Assembly: GCA_039820545.1 (NCBI GenBank)
Contig: JBCBPW010000020.1
Location: 1 to 64,000 of the forward strand
Direction of reading: 5' to 3'
DNA length: 64,000 nucleotides
From: JALEFZ01 sp039820545
Lineage (GTDB): Bacteria; Bacteroidota; Bacteroidia; J057
The translations under genes were made by a program, and so were the position numbers. Below the pieces are notes generated by a model that had not been told where the DNA came from, ran no database searches, and saw nothing but the letters and a program-made list of their open reading frames with translations. How positions within the stretch are numbered: position 1 is the stretch's first letter; each line of letters starts with the position of its first letter. Below, in pieces: positions 63,432 through 64,000 of the stretch.

Positions 63432-64000
63432 ATGAACCGACTATACATTCTCTTAGCATTCATTTTTACCCTCAGTCTCCTATGCCTTCCACAGGATCTC
63501 TGGGCACAGTCCGAGCTACTGAACGAAATCAACCAACAACGCATCCGCCTCAACAAAGGCAATATGTATGTATTGGGCGCTTGGGCTGTGGGAAATATCG
63601 GCGTGAGTGGCTATCTCCGCAGTCGCACGACAGGAAATGTACGCTACTTCCACGAGATGAATGCCATCTGGAACTTCGTGAACCTGGGTTTAGCTGCAGG
63701 TGGACTCTATGGTTCATTTGTAGAAGATCCTTCTACCTACACAGCATGGGAAACTTATCGCGCGCAGCAAAATATCGAGAAGATCCTGCTTTTTAACATG
63801 GCCCTGAATTTTACCTATATGACGGCTGGCGGATACCTGATCGAGCGCAGCAAGAGAGCCAACGATCGTCCTGAAAGACTCGAAGGTTATGGACAGTCCT
63901 TGATTATGCAAGGCGGATTCCTCTTTGTCTTTGATCTTACCCAATATCTCCTTCATCACTACGGCAATCAGGGGCGTCTGAAGCAGTTGCTCGACACGAT
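63432..64000 (+). CDS. DUF6992-like membrane protein, cut by the right edge
   Basis: At least 189 residues from ATG 63432, continuing beyond the window. The signal-like helix (LYILLAFIFTLSLLCLP) is followed by LLNEINQQRIRLNKGNMYVL, GAWAVGNIGVSGY and YFHEMNAIWNFVNLGLAAGG. The start, the MNAIWN segment and the later helices (YMTAGGYLIERS, FLFVFDLTQYLLHH) match the DUF6992 family of Bacteroidota, a small multi-helix membrane protein of unknown function. No catalytic motif is visible. Confidence 0.8.
   Translation, partial: MNRLYILLAFIFTLSLLCLPQDLWAQSELLNEINQQRIRLNKGNMYVLGAWAVGNIGVSGYLRSRTTGNVRYFHEMNAIWNFVNLGLAAGGLYGSFVEDPSTYTAWETYRAQQNIEKILLFNMALNFTYMTAGGYLIERSKRANDRPERLEGYGQSLIMQGGFLFVFDLTQYLLHHYGNQGRLKQLLDT

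Overview
The window looks like one piece of a Bacteroidota chromosome, probably from the Saprospiria or a related marine, filamentous lineage. The evidence is in the sequence: several secreted proteins end in a type IX secretion (T9SS) sorting domain; IspG is the long insertion-bearing form of about 668 residues; a large LRR-Roc-COR protein is present; Bacteroidota-type families such as DUF4230, DUF6090, DUF6992, DUF1573 and DUF349 occur; and Shine-Dalgarno signals are weak. About fifty protein genes are supported, with one gene cut at each edge. I saw no rRNA, tRNA, CRISPR array, prophage, insertion sequence or transposase.

Layout. 1-7.2 kb: a Clp-N-like protein cut by the left edge, outer-membrane or secreted proteins, an FG-GAP/PKD T9SS cargo, a DUF6090 protein, a serine beta-lactamase-like hydrolase and a PLDc_N mini-protein. 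7.2-12.4 kb: a hairpin-rich repeat cluster, an AraC regulator, a TRIC channel, a GNAT acetyltransferase, a winged-helix regulator overlapping a membrane protein gene, an ArsC/Spx-like protein and a DUF4230 protein. 12.9-21.5 kb: large surface proteins (a beta-helix lipoprotein, an S74-chaperone T9SS protein, a seven-repeat FG-GAP T9SS protein) and a five-PAS regulator ending in a Fis-type HTH. 22-29.2 kb: a 7-TM protein, the 1241-residue LRR-Roc-COR protein, a fasciclin protein and a MepA-like peptidase, interspersed with palindromic repeats. 29.5-33.3 kb: a MoxR AAA+ ATPase and a 917-residue membrane protein with a degenerate VWA-like domain. 34-42.5 kb: a cytochrome c-sugar dehydrogenase fusion, a cNMP/CBS/DUF294 protein overlapping a DnaQ-like exonuclease, ispG, and a conserved TPR-like protein. 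42.5-47.5 kb: a membrane class III cyclase next to a membrane J-protein, then an ECF sigma / membrane protein / Spy-like trio. 47.8-57.6 kb: a DUF349 protein, LysRS, CreD plus DUF1361, a copper-type P-ATPase and a DUF1573 protein. 57.9-64 kb: a beta-helix T9SS protein, a TlpA-like thioredoxin, a pterin dehydratase, a Nudix hydrolase and a DUF6992 protein cut by the right edge.

Most genes are single housekeeping or envelope genes. The parts most likely to hold new biology are: the MoxR/degenerate-VWA membrane pair; the Roc-COR protein with an altered G4 motif, whose stop codon lies in the same repeat that holds the fasciclin stop codon; the PAS-Fis regulator with a palindrome just upstream of its promoter; and several families of dispersed intergenic repeats. 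No complete known defence system could be recognised. Statements about family membership come from reading motifs, not from database searches.
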